A stretch of DNA of 5,933 bases, taken from positions 1-5,933 of the forward strand of contig CANFGA010000214.1 of assembly GCA_947446335.1 (NCBI GenBank), read 5' to 3'. How positions within the stretch are numbered: the first letter of the stretch is position 1; each line of letters begins with the position of its first letter. Below, piece after piece: positions 5,850-5,933 of this stretch. Both the position numbers and the translations under genes were made by a program. The notes below the pieces were generated by a model, which ran no database searches, was not told the origin of the DNA, and worked only from the letters and a program-made list of their open reading frames with translations. Origin of the DNA: Oxalobacteraceae bacterium (lineage in GTDB: Bacteria; Pseudomonadota; Gammaproteobacteria; Burkholderiales; Burkholderiaceae_D).

Positions 5850-5933
5850 CCTTCGTTCATGCCGATCCTTATCCATGGCCATTCGATGGCAATCTTGCGC
5901 CGCACAACACGGCGTTGCTGATCATCGACATGC
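5846..5933 (+). CDS. biuH: Isochorismatase-fold cysteine hydrolase, probable biuret hydrolase (3' truncated by window edge, 29 codons)
   Basis: Only the N-terminus is present: MTFVHADPYPWPFDG, then LAPHNTALLIIDM. The second block is the first strand of the isochorismatase/cysteine hydrolase fold, and the Asp in IIDM (residue 28) is the usual first member of the Asp-Lys-Cys catalytic triad; the Lys and Cys lie outside the window. The leader DPYPWPFDG before x-L-x-P-x-N-T-A-L matches what I remember of biuret hydrolases (BiuH, as characterised in Rhizobium leguminosarum) and their relatives, which turn biuret into allophanate and ammonia. Allophanate hydrolase in the same gene run supports that call. 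The homologous triuret hydrolase (TrtA) and ureidoacrylate-type amidohydrolases are the main alternatives and cannot be excluded from 29 residues. The start is set by GGGAG at 5835-5839 and by the ATGA overlap with the amidase gene. Confidence 0.72.
   Translation, partial: MTFVHADPYPWPFDGNLAPHNTALLIIDM

Overview
This 5.9 kb window is a compact stretch of six genes, all on the + strand and almost without non-coding DNA. It reads as part of a nitrogen-scavenging operon for biuret/urea-type compounds. The DNA is GC-rich with G/C-ending codons. The proteins look proteobacterial, most like Betaproteobacteria of the Oxalobacteraceae/Burkholderiales type (a Herbaspirillum-like organism is my best guess). 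That placement is inference from style and gene content; no rRNA or other phylogenetic marker is present.

Layout: (1) 1-1556, allophanate hydrolase (AtzF), missing its N-terminus at the left edge. (2) 1557-1632, a 76-bp G-poor spacer with repeated TTACTT motifs. (3) 1633-2751, a Tat-exported BMP-family (PnrA-like) periplasmic binding protein. (4) 2762-3874 and 3867-4799, two ABC permeases of the BPD_transp_2 family, overlapping by 8 bp. (5) 4845-5849, a nitrilase-superfamily formamidase (AmiF type) with an intact Glu-Lys-Cys triad and a strong ribosome binding site. (6) 5846-5933, the first 29 codons of an isochorismatase-fold cysteine hydrolase resembling biuret hydrolase (BiuH), joined to the formamidase by an ATGA overlap.

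How they may work together: a nitrogen-rich small molecule is captured in the periplasm by the BMP-type protein and imported through the two permeases. The ATPase that must drive them is not in the window. In the cytoplasm the amidases would strip it stepwise: the formamidase removes a formyl-amide group or hydrolyses formamide, the BiuH-like enzyme converts biuret to allophanate, and allophanate hydrolase releases the remaining nitrogen as ammonium with CO2. The two ends (BiuH-like and AtzF) are consecutive steps of the known cyanuric acid/biuret pathway. The least expected elements are the nucleoside/nucleobase-class transporter and the formamidase, which together suggest that the imported substrate may not be simple urea or biuret. 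A formylated biuret arising from a triazine nucleobase such as 5-azauracil is one testable idea.

No RNA genes, CRISPR arrays, insertion sequences, terminators or confident promoters were found. No gap reaches 300 bases.
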